From assembly GCA_027886175.1 (NCBI GenBank), contig JAJNNQ010000003.1, positions 5,929,501 through 5,993,500 on the forward strand: 64,000 nucleotides of DNA. Direction: 5' to 3'. Below the pieces are notes generated by a model, which saw only the letters and a list, made by a program, of their open reading frames with translations, had not been told where the DNA came from and ran no database searches. This DNA is from Phylloscopus collybita (lineage: Eukaryota; Chordata; Aves; Passeriformes; Phylloscopidae). The position numbers and the translations under genes are program-made. Each line of letters begins with the position of its first letter. The first letter of the stretch is position 1. Positions 1 to 11,570 of this stretch are shown here, piece by piece.

Positions 1-3000
1 CCTTGTACAATTCTGTAATGTATTATGGTATATTTTTCCTTGAATGGTGAAGCTGTTGGTGTTTTGAAGCACAGAGTGTGCTGTTGTTCCCTAGCAGCCC
101 TAATGGAAGAGATAAAATTTAAAGTCTTATGATAAGAAATGGTGTATAACTATTTAAGACTAGTAATAGCTAAAGAGATAATAATGCTGAGGACAGCAAT
201 GCATTTGAGAAGAGTGAAGGTTGAATTTGCAGTCTTCCTGTTGGTTTGAAGAAGCTTAAGAGAGAGATTTCACTTCTGACGTAGGACTCATCACTTATCT
301 GTCAAAAGAGGTGAATGAGCAATTCAGATGATTGGTTGGCCTAAAATTTGTTAGGATAAAATGATCATCATTCTCTCATCATTATGTTTCAAAAAGCTGA
401 ACAGCAGATTCATCAGTAATGATTAAACATTTATATATAGTTTTCTCACATTGCTGCTTTTTTTCCCTTAGCCTTGCAGTTTTCAAGAGACAAAATGTGA
501 CTGAGGGAGTGGGAGGATGGAGGCAAACATCCCACACAGATCCAGTGCTCAGGACCTACGAAGCAAATAGTGGGAATTGAAGTCAGCTGTTAATTTTGTG
601 TTAGATGAAGTCAGTAATTAGATTTGCTTTTTGTTTGGTGTGGTACGTTATTGCTAATCCTAATTAATCTGAAATTCTGTGCTCCCATGAACTTTTTCCC
701 AAAGACAGGCAATTAGAAGGAATTTCAGTGTGAACTTCTACAGAGAGACTGTAAACTTTTTTGAAGCTTCCTTTTTTTTTTTACAAAATCTTACCAGGAT
801 ATTTGCTAGAACATTGTGAATGTTGTTGTAAAACTAAAGCACTTCCATAAACATAAATGAAAAAAGTCCTGCTGTGTACAGTGAACTGCCTTTGTTGTTG
901 TTAAGTTTCCCACTATTTGGGAGATTGCAGTAATGTACAAATTACCCCTTTTCAATTAAACTCTTGAGTATTTACTGCGAATCTATCTAATGACAATTAA
1001 TTTACAAAGTGTTTTTTGACACTAATGACCATACACTTTGGTTTGAATGGAAATCCTGGAAGCCTGGTATTTAAACACATTAGTGCTATGTGTGTAATTT
1101 TTCCCTTTGGTTTTAAGTGTCAGTTTTCATACTCAACGGGATTAATGTCTGGGAAGAGAGAAGATGAGAAAGATCCAGGATTTCTGTACTGATCAGTCTC
1201 CAGGTGTCTGGGGCATCATCCTGTTCTTCCATTCTTCCCCACCTTCCTGCTGCTGGTCACTCTTGGAGATAAGGGCTGGATGGTCAGTTGGTGTGACCTG
1301 GTGTGGCTGAGCAATACAAGCTCAACTGGTAGGAAGTGTAATGCAAGTGATCTCACTTCAACATCCCATTTCTTACCACCTCCTAATGCCTTTTCCTGTG
1401 CAATAGGCGTAAATTTTTTATACATCAGCTTCTAAAATTATAAAGCCATAGCATGAATAGTTTTAAGTAATTTGAATGATATCAAACACTGTGTGAATAA
1501 CAGAGCCAGGTATACAAAGACTCCCAGCATTCTGCTGCAGACAGTAAAATTACTCAGATCAAAACGCTTTTCTAGGTAGAGTCTTTTGATCTTTTGTAAC
1601 CTTTTTTTTAGTCTACAAAATACAGTCACTGATCAATAGTGAATCATCACAGTGACTGCAGTGCAGAGCTCTGTTGTAGGCTGCAAACAAATCTACCTCC
1701 TGTGACAAAATGGGTGAGTGGAAGAGATAACCAGAGCTGACTGGTGCTGGAAAGGTTTGTAGCACAACACAATGAATTTTTATGAGACTTTGAACATCTA
1801 TTTTATGTAGTTCCACGTGTCAGATGTTCATTATACTGACTTTATAGTCAACTCTGATGTTGTGAAATTTGAATCATTAATTGTAAGAAAGGAATAATTG
1901 GAAGAGTCTGTTACTTTCAATATTATATGATTCCCATCTAAGATAAATAAAATTCTCTGCCAAGTGCTGCACTAGTGCAAATCAAGCCTGTCTTCTTTTC
2001 AGTCAGAGGAAGGGCAAGGAGTGATAAAGGAAATATATTTTCTCCTGTTAAACTACAGCCTTGTGATAATATTATATGTGTTTCTCCTTCATAGTTTGCT
2101 ACCTGCCAGAGAAAATAAAAGCTACCATATTTAATAAACTCTGGCTGGGCCATCTCACACTATGATATCAATATGCAAACAGTACCATAATTTCTGGGTA
2201 TTTGGGTTATGCTAAACATGAATCCAAGGAAGCAAATGGAGAAAGATGCCAGCAGATTGTGTGGCAGTGTGTGTTACTGTATCTACCAAATCTAGAGTCA
2301 CTGTACATAACAGTAGAACAAAGAACAAAGTTCTGCAGATGTTTCTTACTAACATTTGAAAGAACAAGTTAAATAGGGAACTCTGATCTAATTCAGACAT
2401 CCTGTATATGAAAACTTACAGACATTTATACCAATGCTCTCAGATTTTATCTTCATGATCCCTTTAATTTCTGTTCCTTTTTTAAGCAGAGGTTAATTCT
2501 TCGCATGAACAGTGTGAAGCATTCTTTATATATCTTTCCTCTACTCCCACCTGAAGCCTCGAGAGTTTTTCTACCAGAATTGTAAATGATCAAGGTGTAT
2601 TTTCAGAATTCTGTTCTGCACCAGTGTTTTCCTGTGCGATGCTTTGCTTTTGATGGCTATAAAGCAGGTAAAGAATGAAAGTAGTGTGAGGTTATGAAAT
2701 TCAGCTGTACCATCTGAGGCGTTTTCAACTCTTTGATGTTGACTGTGACACATTTATTCTGTATCACATTAGGCCATCCTAGTTTAGAGCCTCCTTAAAG
2801 GACTTTATTCTAGGCATTTCTTATTTCAAAAACTCTTCATCTGAAGGGTTTTATTTCTGGATTCCTCGTTGTAGGTCAAAAAAGATTATCAAATACTGAA
2901 GAGTTTGTTCATTAAACTCTTCATACTAAGATTAGGCTTGGAGACTCAAGATCTATGAATGTTTGTTCAAAAAGGAGAGTAAGTTGTCAATAGGTAACAT

Positions 3001-6000
3001 AGCTGATTAATCAAAGAGAAACCTATTAGAGAAAAATTTTAGGGATATCAGATTTAGATGTATATTGTTTATACACAAAAAAGTGAAGTCTTTTCATAGC
3101 AAAGGCATCTGTCTAGGAGTTCTGACATGTTCCTGTACAAATACTTTTATACCTCAAAAATCCTGTACATTGCATAGATTCAGTATTGATTTTTGCATAT
3201 GCAATTTTATAGTACCACACAATATTTTTCTGAGATTATATACATTATTAAGTATATACTATTTTATATTTACTCACTTTCCTGTGTATACCATGTTGCA
3301 TGTAGTGTTTTTTGTAAGTCCTGCTGTTGCATAAGTGTGTGTGATGATTGTATTTCTGCACTTAAAGTTCTGTGTTTAAACTTGAAAACTGACATACAAT
3401 ACATAGTAAATAAGATTCTGCACTCAAATTGGCACGATGAATTGAATTGTCAAGTGCAGCTTTATGCTGATTACTTCAGCTCAGTTAGTGTCCCCTAAGT
3501 CACATGAGCATGGATGTTTGATGGTTTGAAATCTCCAGTTCAGTTGTGATTTCAGACAGATTCATGTTTATTCAGGTGTTGATTTCAACAGGAACCATCC
3601 CAAAAACTGCATTACTGCATTACCTGAAGTTATCTAATTTACTTGATTTCAGCACTCTACTGAGATAACTTTGAGTTTTATGGGCCAGGAGTTACTCTAT
3701 TGAAATCCTTGAATTCAGTTTATACTTGATTTTTCTATACTGCAGTTAAGTGTGCATGTAGAGAAATGTTTCTCAATAATTGGCAAAAATGTTGTCAAAT
3801 GAGTTCAGTTTTCAAATCTGAGTCCCTAAAGATGCTTTTTAAAATCCAGTACTCAAATGCTCATAAAACTGTCTGATGATAGGTGTTTAGTGTGATCAGA
3901 ATTTAAAAATTTAACCAACATGTTTGAAAATGAGGCTCAATTTATATTCCTCTATGCATGAGCTTTGTTCTTTTAACATAACTACTGCAAATAGAAGGTT
4001 TTTCCCATCTGAAGTTTTAAAACTGTCAGTCAAATGAGAGGGAAAGTAGCCATGGATTTCTAAAAATAGCTATGTAAATGTGAGAGGAGAAGGAAGCTAT
4101 TTGGTATGAGAGCATTTAAAAATTCCAGGTCAGGAAAGAAATAAATTTTAAAAAAAAGAGTAAATGTGTTTGTGCTCTTCTGTTCTAGAAGTAGCTTTTA
4201 GCTTACATAAAGACAGTGTATCCTGAATAATATTAAGGTAAAGTCTCTTCATAGCTTTCCAGAGAATATAGGAAAAAAAATAAAAAAGAGGAACTTGCAA
4301 GATCCTTAAAATACAGTGTTAGGATGAGAGGTTTGTTGTCAGAACTGTTTAGAGGGGATTAAATTTTGCTTCTGCTCTATACTCCAAAGAGTAGTTTCAG
4401 CCTCTTCATCTGGTGTTCTAAGCTTTTAAGCCCAAGTCACTTGAAGCTGACTACTGTGTTACATGACTGTTAACTCAAGTATCTGATTTTAGAATATGGG
4501 TATTGCCAGAAGTTAATTTTCTGTGTCTTTATTGTCAGTTGGGGACTGGATAGCTGATGTTGGTTAAGGAAAAACAGTGAAGTCAGTTGTCTTCAAAAGG
4601 ATTTATCTTCTTTTTATCTGAGAAGGGGCCTAAGGGAAGAAACATGTAAAGTGTCGTAGGAAAAAGAAAGGAAATCAGTTTTGACTTTAAAATCTCTTTT
4701 TTTAAGAAGAGTAAATTGGCTCTAGAATGGTTGTAGGTGAGAAACAGCAGCAAGAAGTAACTTGCATAGGTTAGATTAAATTTAAGCTGCTTAATCAACA
4801 CAGATGGCTTGAGCTGTTTTCACTTGTTTTAAGAGACCCTTTTGGACTCCTTTGGACTTTTTTAACGAATTTTTTTTTTCAATTCTAAAATAATATCTGT
4901 GGATTTACTGAACAAACATGATTCATTTACATGGCTTTAATAAATCTTTCAGTAACTTACATCAGAAGAGCAAAGTTGATTACGTGACAAATCAAAATAT
5001 TAACGTGCTGTGATTGATTGTTGCAAAGTCATGTGCCAGGATTTATTTTTAATTAACTGCTTGGCTTGCATTTTCCTTACTGCTTTGTTCAAGCAAAACC
5101 AGAATTGACATAGAGAAGATACATCTGTTGATAACAGAAGAGGTTTTGTCTGAGTAAAAAATAGAACAACTATTGCTAGTTCAGTTTTTAAACAATTACT
5201 AGCAAGTTGGCTTGCTTTGTTTAAATACCAATGAAGACTAGTGAATTAAAATATATTATATTTTATTTTAAGAATATCTTAAAGTAAATTTACCAAATGA
5301 ACCCTGAGGGACAGTAATGATGTGTTGTTTTTATGTCACATGTTGCAGTAAACTCCCCACTCCCATATTTTGTGCATCTCAGGAAACAAAGCCTGGGAAG
5401 AAACTGTTAGAAATAGATCTGTGGTGGGACAATAGCCTGGGACACAGGGAGCAAAATGATCTGTGGAATATTTTAATTTTGGTGGAGCATTCATGGCTGG
5501 AGGAGAATTTCCCTGCAGCTCTGGGGTCAGGCAGTGGTTCTTGTCACACAACTGCTGCTTTTTAAGTTCAAGCAGTTTTAAGACATTTTCGTTTCTCTCA
5601 GATAGAAGTTATGACCTTTCAGATGAGCTGGATGTTAACACAGTCTGTTATCGTGCAAATGAAACATTTGGAAGGTGTCAGCAGCTCCCCATGGTTGGTT
5701 GGTTGGTTTCCACTGTCACAAATTACAGGAAGTGAGGTGGTTACTGTGTCCCACCTTCTTTGAAAGAAATTTGCTCTACTCTGGCTTTTTTCTGTGCTAC
5801 AGTCTCCACTGGCATGGCAGGACTGGCAAGTTCCTTACATTTTAGCAGCTTTTGAAATCGTTCTGCCTTTGTACTTGCACCATTTCCTCATCTGATGCCA
5901 GCTAAGCCAAAAACCCTGGCTCCTGCTGGCTTATGTTCACAGGAGCATCACCAAAGGCTCTGCTGGCAAAGCTGTGGGGAGGTCTGACTGTTCCCATCTG

Positions 6001-6468
6001 ATTCAGCACAGGGGCTTTTCTCCAGAAGAAAGTGTAATATAAACCAGGTATAATTTTGTGAATGTTATTGATAGATTGACCTAGGTGAAGGATTAGGTGA
6101 GAAAAACCTATAAAGATTAAGGCCAGTTTTGTTATCACAGAGTTATGCAAATCCTACTCTTTGAATTTTTTTTTTTTTTCTGTTGTATTCTGGCAGCATT
6201 TATTGAGTGAATTCAATGATCTTGTAACTCAAGGAGTAAAGATCTCTTTTGAGATTCCATCTTTGAATCATGCTGCTAAAATGGGACTAAGAAAATAATG
6301 TCGTATTTCATGTTTTAATCTGTGGTTCCTATTCAGTTTGGGTTTTTTTTTTAACCTTCTCATTTTATATTCTTTTTTAATGTGTGTGGAATTTATATCT
6401 TCCACTTGTACATTTCTTGGCTGAATAAATAAGTTTAAACACTTTCTCTTTTTTTCATCTTTTAACAG
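1..6468 (+). other. NAALADL2: NAALADL2 intron (partial, 3' part)
   Basis: Intronic sequence upstream of the first exon in the window. It ends in a strong polypyrimidine tract and AG acceptor (tttttcatcttttaacag) at 6451-6468. The first codon of the following exon is split, so at least one more coding exon lies before position 1. I saw no other exon, RNA gene or recognisable full transposon here. The short ORFs on both strands have no family resemblance and are expected by chance in AT-rich DNA. Small T-runs occur near 771-781 and 6168-6180. Confidence 0.75.
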
Positions 6469-6561
6469 GAAAAACAGTAATCAGTCTGAACATTCAGTCT
6501 GTCACAACTTACAAGACAATTTCTAATGTCATTGGATATCTAAAAGGAGCTGTATTTCCTG
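6469..6561 (+). CDS. NAALADL2: NAALADL2 coding exon a (start of the peptidase-like core)
   Basis: A 93-nt exon, phase 1 in and phase 1 out. The first two bases (ga) finish a codon begun in the preceding exon; the translation then runs KTVISLNIQSVTTYKTISNV followed by IGYLKGAVFP, and the last base (g) joins the next exon to give Asp. The borders are textbook: a long pyrimidine tract plus acag before, GTAAGT after. In transferrin-receptor and glutamate carboxypeptidase II relatives, this 'nvigylkG...pDRYV' segment is the strand leading into the M28 peptidase fold. The protein is a type II single-pass membrane protein, so this part should face outside the cell or the lumen. Assignment to NAALADL2 rather than FOLH1, NAALAD2 or TFRC rests mainly on the following exons. 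Confidence 0.88.
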
Positions 6562-7627
6562 GTAAGTGTCCCTTTGTCATTTGTATTGATTATTTGTTTC
6601 ACAATGGGTGGAAGTCATAGCTGGGATCAGGATCCTGTTTTGCCAGATAATTCACTAATACAGAGGAAAGAAAAAGACCTTTTTGTACTTGTTTTGTGAT
6701 TTAGGACAAGACAGAATATGAGGTTTAAACAGAGAATGAGCTGAAGGGGATCCTGTAGCTACAAAAAGCATATTTTTACACAAGGAGCAGGTGTTGCACA
6801 TGGAGTACCAGTAGTTTGTACCAAGTAACTGTTATGGTTCTAATTTTAATATGGCTTTAAGATTTGCTGCAGCCTTATTTTGTGTCTCAATCATGCCTTA
6901 AGCTAGTTTTATACAGTTCTATGAATAATAATTGCTGTTCTCTATGTCTGATGATTGAACAATAGGACTCTTAAGTGCAACTGGGACATAAAGCACAACC
7001 CCCCTCTGTCCTTTGATGCTGTACATAAATAATGTCATAATCAGGATATCATAGGATCACTTTGAGATTATTTTGTTAGTGAATTTACCTAAAAGGTGAA
7101 GGGTTTCTGCAACGTGAATAAAAGCTGTTGCTGGTTACTTAAATAGTGCAAACAATTCCTAGTGAGCAGATGATCATCAAAACATCATCACGGTTGCCTT
7201 AATACTTTTTTATTAGGTTATGAAGAAAGAATGGAAATTTATTTACAGTCCCTTAGGAGATGGGCCAGTCATTTTGTATTTTAAGTAATGGAATGAAGGA
7301 GGTGAAGAAAATTTTATTCCTGTTGGGGAAATAATGGCTCGGTTTTGTGCGTGCAGAACTGTTCACTTCTCACCAGAGTGTTTGTTTGTTTAAAGCAACA
7401 GAGGAAACAATTAGCAAAGTGAATTTAATTTCTATGAAGGATTTAATTTCCTTCATGAATTTGAAGTTACCAGTCTGCTATTATTAATGTTTTGCAAATA
7501 GCTGTCACGGAGTTGGAAAGGCAGAAACTGCCATGTTTAGACATTCTGTCTTCTAAATTGTGAAACAGAGGCAAGAAAAACAATAAAAAAGTGTGCTTCA
7601 GTTTCTGTTTAACAAGTTTTCTATCTT

Positions 7628-7657
7628 CCCTTTCTTTCCCTTTCTTTCCCTTTCTTT
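7628..7657. repeat. ccctttcttt tandem repeat, three units
   Basis: Three exact copies of a 10-bp pyrimidine unit (ccctttcttt), flanked by more C/T-rich sequence. It is a short polypyrimidine mirror-type microsatellite within an intron. Confidence 0.85.
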
Positions 7658-10233
7658 CATCTTATTATTTATTACTTTTTTAATCAGAAACTACTTTTTG
7701 GAGGTTTGCCAGTATATGCTGAACTTTAAGGATCTGGGGATATATAAATAACTGAAGTCAGTAGCAGTACCCAGATGGCAACAGTTTGTCCCATGGATGT
7801 CTGGCTCAACAAGAGCCACAACAACTGTTTCCTAGTGTAGGCACAAGTTAAATGTCTAATGCACTGTAAATTTTGTACAGAATCAATGTTAAACCTTTGT
7901 TTCTTTCTCTGCTCTTCCTGGTTGACACTACAGCAGTTCCTCCTCAACTGCTTTGAATCTTGTTATTTTTGTGGCATTGATCCTCTGTCATTTTGATGGG
8001 GTTCTGCTCATTTCATATACATGAAATATTCACCTTTATGTTCACATAAGTGCAGAAAGAGGGCAAAATTTATCTTTAGTGCTTAATGAAAGACTGCAGA
8101 GCATCACCAAGGGTGGAATTTATTTCTTTCTGCTTAAAGACCACCTAACACACACATAAAGACAAGCACATCTCAGTAATGGTGACCTTAGCTGGCATTT
8201 GATCTGAGGAGTAAGAACAAGCATCTGAAGTGTAACTAAGATGTTAAAATATTTAGGAGTAGATGAAATGGGATAGTTGGTAGCATTTTAAAACCCAAAA
8301 AGCATAACACTGATCTTGTAGCTCTATTGGACGTGGTTGAAGGTGGGATGTATAACAAGAAAAGACAGGATAAAGAGACTCCTTTTAATCATAAATCCCT
8401 GTTGTCCAGCCCATCACTAACCTGAACACTCTCCTGTCTTACCATCTTCAAGAGTATCTGATGGATATTTTTTTCCCTATCTCTAGTTCATTCTCTTTTT
8501 TTCTTTCTTTTTTTTTTTTTTTTGCCATGTGATTCTGAGAAAGGACAGCTGCTGCCTCTGCAAGCATGACCATCCTTTCTCCCATGCTTTTCCTGTAGTC
8601 ATTTGCTTTAGGGTATTGCCTCTATTTGAGGGAGAGATGTGCAAAGATGAAGAATTTCAAAGGAGGCACCAGCTGTTATGTTTTGCCCCTGCTCATTCAG
8701 CTGGCATCTCCAGCAGTAAGTTGATGCTTGTGGCTCCTTCTCCATCAAAATCTCCTGCATTATTTTAATAAGGTCTCTGTCCTCTCACACAGTCTGTTCA
8801 CGGGCTAAACAGAAGCTATTCCATAGGCAAGCAATGATCCTGTCTGATCCCCCTGTGGTAGTGGCACTTCCTTTAATGACCTAGAGGCTTGTAAAGCCAT
8901 TCAGTTTGGTTCCTAATTCCTGTCATTAAATGAGTTGAAGATCCTATGTTTTTTCATTGTCAGTGCAACCTATAATTAAGCCTTTCATGGTGCAACACAC
9001 AAGTTGCAAAATTATGTGATTTAAATTTCACTTTGTTACATTAAATTATTATGTGAGTCTAGATTGACACTTGGCATATCTGTTTTCAGAAAGAAATTCT
9101 TGTTCTCATACCTACACACCCGCAAGCAGTTGACTGAAAATATTGTGTTATAGGTACATAACAGATCCCCTCTTTGTAAAGCATTCCTTATTACACAACA
9201 TGTTCAAATATTTTGTTGAACAATGCTGGTAAAACTGCAGTTTGATAGTGAATGCTTTTACAATCAAAGTGTTCCATTAATATTGTTTCCAGGCAGCTGT
9301 CACTGCAAAACGTTGATATTTTAATTTTATAAGCAAATACAAAATGTGGGCAACTATCTGTTGCTGCATTGTGATCAACTGACAGCAAGTGAATGAGTTC
9401 ACCTGGTTAAAGAAAGAAAAAGAGAACTCTTGCACTTTTTGGACTCAGGGATTGTTGTAGGTCTGGCATCACTGTTCTTCACTGTTGATAACTGTTCTTC
9501 TGTTTTCTGTTGGTATCCAGAAACAGGGAAAGAACACCTTTAAAAGTCTAGATCTGGGCCAGAAGACTTTACAAAATATCAGAGCAAAACCAGCAAACAA
9601 TCCTTCAAAGAGGGTTGTGAATTCATCTCACACAGAAGGTCTAATAGTTTAACAGCTCATTCAGAATAACTGCTGCAGCTCCTTGACAGGCCTCAGTCAC
9701 ACCAGTCAGTCATGTCATTTCATAACACATCATCGCTTCTGGAGTAAAATAAGGGCTTGTTTTCCCTTGTGAGTGGTATTAGGGTTATATATAATGCCTT
9801 GAGAGATGAAGATTGAATTTTCTTTCTCTGGAAAAAAGTATTATTTGTTTTTTGGTTGCTTTTTTTTTTTTTTTTGGTGAGTAACCAGAGGCATATTTCA
9901 GGTTGAAACTTCTTGCTTTTCATCCTATAAAATGCTTTATTCCAGCACTAACACAGCTCCTAGGTGTGACTTACCATTTCTGTATCATTCATTATCTCTA
10001 TCCCTCTGTCATGTCTCCTCTCTAAACCTGCAGTCCAGGTATTTTAATGTCTCCTTTCAGGGAAGGCTAAGTCCTGGTCTCTAACCTGCTTGCCAGCTGC
10101 TCCACTGCTGTTTCTGCCATGTCATTTTTGAGGTAGGGTGGTGAGCACTGAACACAGTCTTCCAGGTGAGGGAGTACTAATAATTTTGTGTATTTTCTTT
10201 ATGTTTCCCGTTGTCCTGCCACACCTTTTGTTT

Positions 10234-10287
10234 TATTTTTCCTTTTTTTTTTTTTCTTTTTCGTCTTTTTTTTTTTTTTTTTTTTTT
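10234..10287. repeat. T-rich low-complexity tract
   Basis: Two long T-runs separated by cttttcgtc or similar C-containing interruptions. It lies about 430 bases before the next exon and is too far away to be its polypyrimidine tract. Confidence 0.8.
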
Positions 10288-10715
10288 GATGCTGATGTGT
10301 ACTGAAGATCATTTCTCACCTAATATTTTGGGTTTTTTCATAACACTCTACTGTGAGCATGGTTGTCTATATGACCTAGTCCTGGCTGTAAAAATGGTCA
10401 GTATCAGATCTCTAAGGAGAGCAACAAGCAAACAAGGAAAGCAAGGGCATGGGAATTCATTTAGGAAGCTGTATACCTATATTTATTTAGTAGCTCATTT
10501 TTAAGTAGTACTCACAGTTTTATGTGTAATTTTTGGATGATTGTCTTGCATGTCATCATATCCATTTCTGTTGACAGCTTTGTGTTGCCTTAATGACATC
10601 CCACCCTGCTAATACAGTTCATTTGTAGGGTTGGTTGGAATTCTTTTAATCTGAGTATCCGGAGAACAGAAAGAGGTGGGGTTTTTTTTTATTTTTATTT
10701 TATTCCTCATTTCAG

Positions 10716-10921
10716 ACAGATACGTCATCATTGGCAGCCATCACAGCAGTTTGAAGGGTTATGGTGGGCAAGGCTGGGCTAGCAGCACTGCTGTCATCAC
10801 AGCCCTGCTCCAAGCCCTGATGGCAAAGGTGAAGAGGGGCTGGAGGCCTGACAGGACCCTGCTCTTCTGCTCCTGGGGGGGAACAGCCTGGGGCAACGTC
10901 GGCTCCTACGAGTGGGCTGAG
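10716..10921 (+). CDS. NAALADL2: NAALADL2 coding exon b (degenerate metal-binding region)
   Basis: A 206-nt exon, phase 1 in and phase 0 out. The split Asp is followed by RYVIIGSHHSSLKGYGGQGW..., then KVKRGWRPDRTLLFCSWGGT and NVGSYEWAE. The skeleton matches the M28 core of glutamate carboxypeptidase II (RYVILGGHRDSW; GWRPRRTILFASWDAEEFG; GSTEWAE), and the SHH and CSWGGTA variants are characteristic of NAALADL2. Compared by eye, the first zinc-ligand His is present (GSH), the bridging Asp is replaced (GGQGW), and the catalytic Glu-Glu pair is Thr-Ala (SWGGTAWG). The protein should therefore not be an active zinc peptidase. The acceptor is tcatttcag and the donor gag|gtaaaa. The exon is more GC-rich than its surroundings and is followed directly by a minisatellite. 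Confidence 0.95.
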
Positions 10922-10924
10922 GTA

Positions 10925-11224
10925 AAACTGCTGGGGGAGGGCTGGCAAACTGCTTGGAGAGGGCTGGCAAACTGCTTGGGGAGGGCTGACAAACTGGGGA
11001 GCATTGACAAACTGCTTGGGGAGGGCTGGCAAACTGTTTGGGGGAGGGCTGGCAAACTGCTTGGGGAGGGCTGGCAAACTGTTTGGGGGAGGGCTGGCAA
11101 ACTGACTGGGGAGCATTGACAAACTGCTTGGGGAGCGCTGACAAACTGGGGAGGGCTGGCAAACTCCTTGGGGAGGGCTGGCAAACTGACTGGGGAGCAC
11201 TGACAAACTGTTTGGGGAGGGCTG
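10925..11224. repeat. 22-23 bp minisatellite, about 14 units, at the splice donor
   Basis: A tandem array with unit aaactgcttggggagggctggc and variants in which cttgg becomes tttgg or actgg, and the ending ggctggc becomes gcattgac or gcgctgac. Two units are shortened to about 18 bp. Roughly 14 units can be counted, starting three bases inside the intron. The + strand is G-rich with runs of three to five G. Because the unit is not a multiple of three and lacks stops in most frames, all three minus-strand frames and one plus-strand frame stay open, giving spurious ORFs of up to 164 codons (for example 10712-11206 on the minus strand). Confidence 0.95.
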
Positions 11225-11225
11225 A

Positions 11226-11524
11226 TGAAGTGTTCTCCTTCCCTCAGCCCCCCGAGGCCAGCTGCTAGCTCAGATTTAGGGAGGTTAGGGTGAGGGGATC
11301 TTCAGGATAGGGAGGTAAAACCAAAAGAGGCTCTTACCCTGAGATGTGTTCCAAGGTTTATTCCAAGAAGGGGATCCCAAGGTGAAAGAGGGTGAACCTG
11401 GAGGGAACAGGGGGTTTTATGCATTTCAGGGTAGGGGGCAGGGTTACCTATGGCCAAAAGCCATAGGTCAGAGTCAAGGGGCAGGTAGGGTTTCACGGGG
11501 AGGGGATGCCAGAGGGATACAACA
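11226..11524 (-). mobile_element. LTR-like segment (solo LTR of an endogenous retrovirus), antisense to the gene
   Basis: Read on the minus strand, it begins tgttgtatccctctggcatc, has a TATA-like gcataaaa (plus strand 11415-11424), then about 55 bases later a poly-A signal aataaa (plus strand 11357-11362), followed by a downstream region typical of R/U5. No gag, pol or env remains. It sits inside the minisatellite: repeat units end just before it and resume just after it at about 11527. I could not find a clear target-site duplication, so the boundaries are approximate (the TG...CA ends chosen are the best visible). The family is not identified. Confidence 0.6.
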
Positions 11525-11526
11525 TC

Positions 11527-11570
11527 CTGGCAATCTGCTTGGGGAGCACTGACAAACTGCTGGGGGAGGA
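11527..11570. repeat. Minisatellite remnant beyond the LTR-like insertion
   Basis: About two more units of the same array (ctggcaatctgcttgggg, then agcactgacaaactgctggg). They are separated from the main array by about 300 bases of LTR-like sequence, so the array was once continuous. Confidence 0.85.

Larger units (their letters stand above)
6562..10715 (+). other. NAALADL2: NAALADL2 intron, 4.15 kb
   Basis: Runs from a consensus GTAAGT donor to a T-rich acceptor ending in tcatttcag at 10707-10715. It holds short simple repeats (7628-7657, and T-rich tracts near 8500-8523 and 10234-10287) but no exon or complete mobile element that I can recognise. Short ORFs in it have stop-limited, low-complexity or random-looking translations. 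Confidence 0.8.

Noticed and set aside
10712..11206. 164-codon minus-strand ORF rich in Pro, Ser and Gln
   Set aside because: It is antisense to exon b and the minisatellite. All minus frames are open because the repeat unit lacks stops, so it is a compositional artefact.
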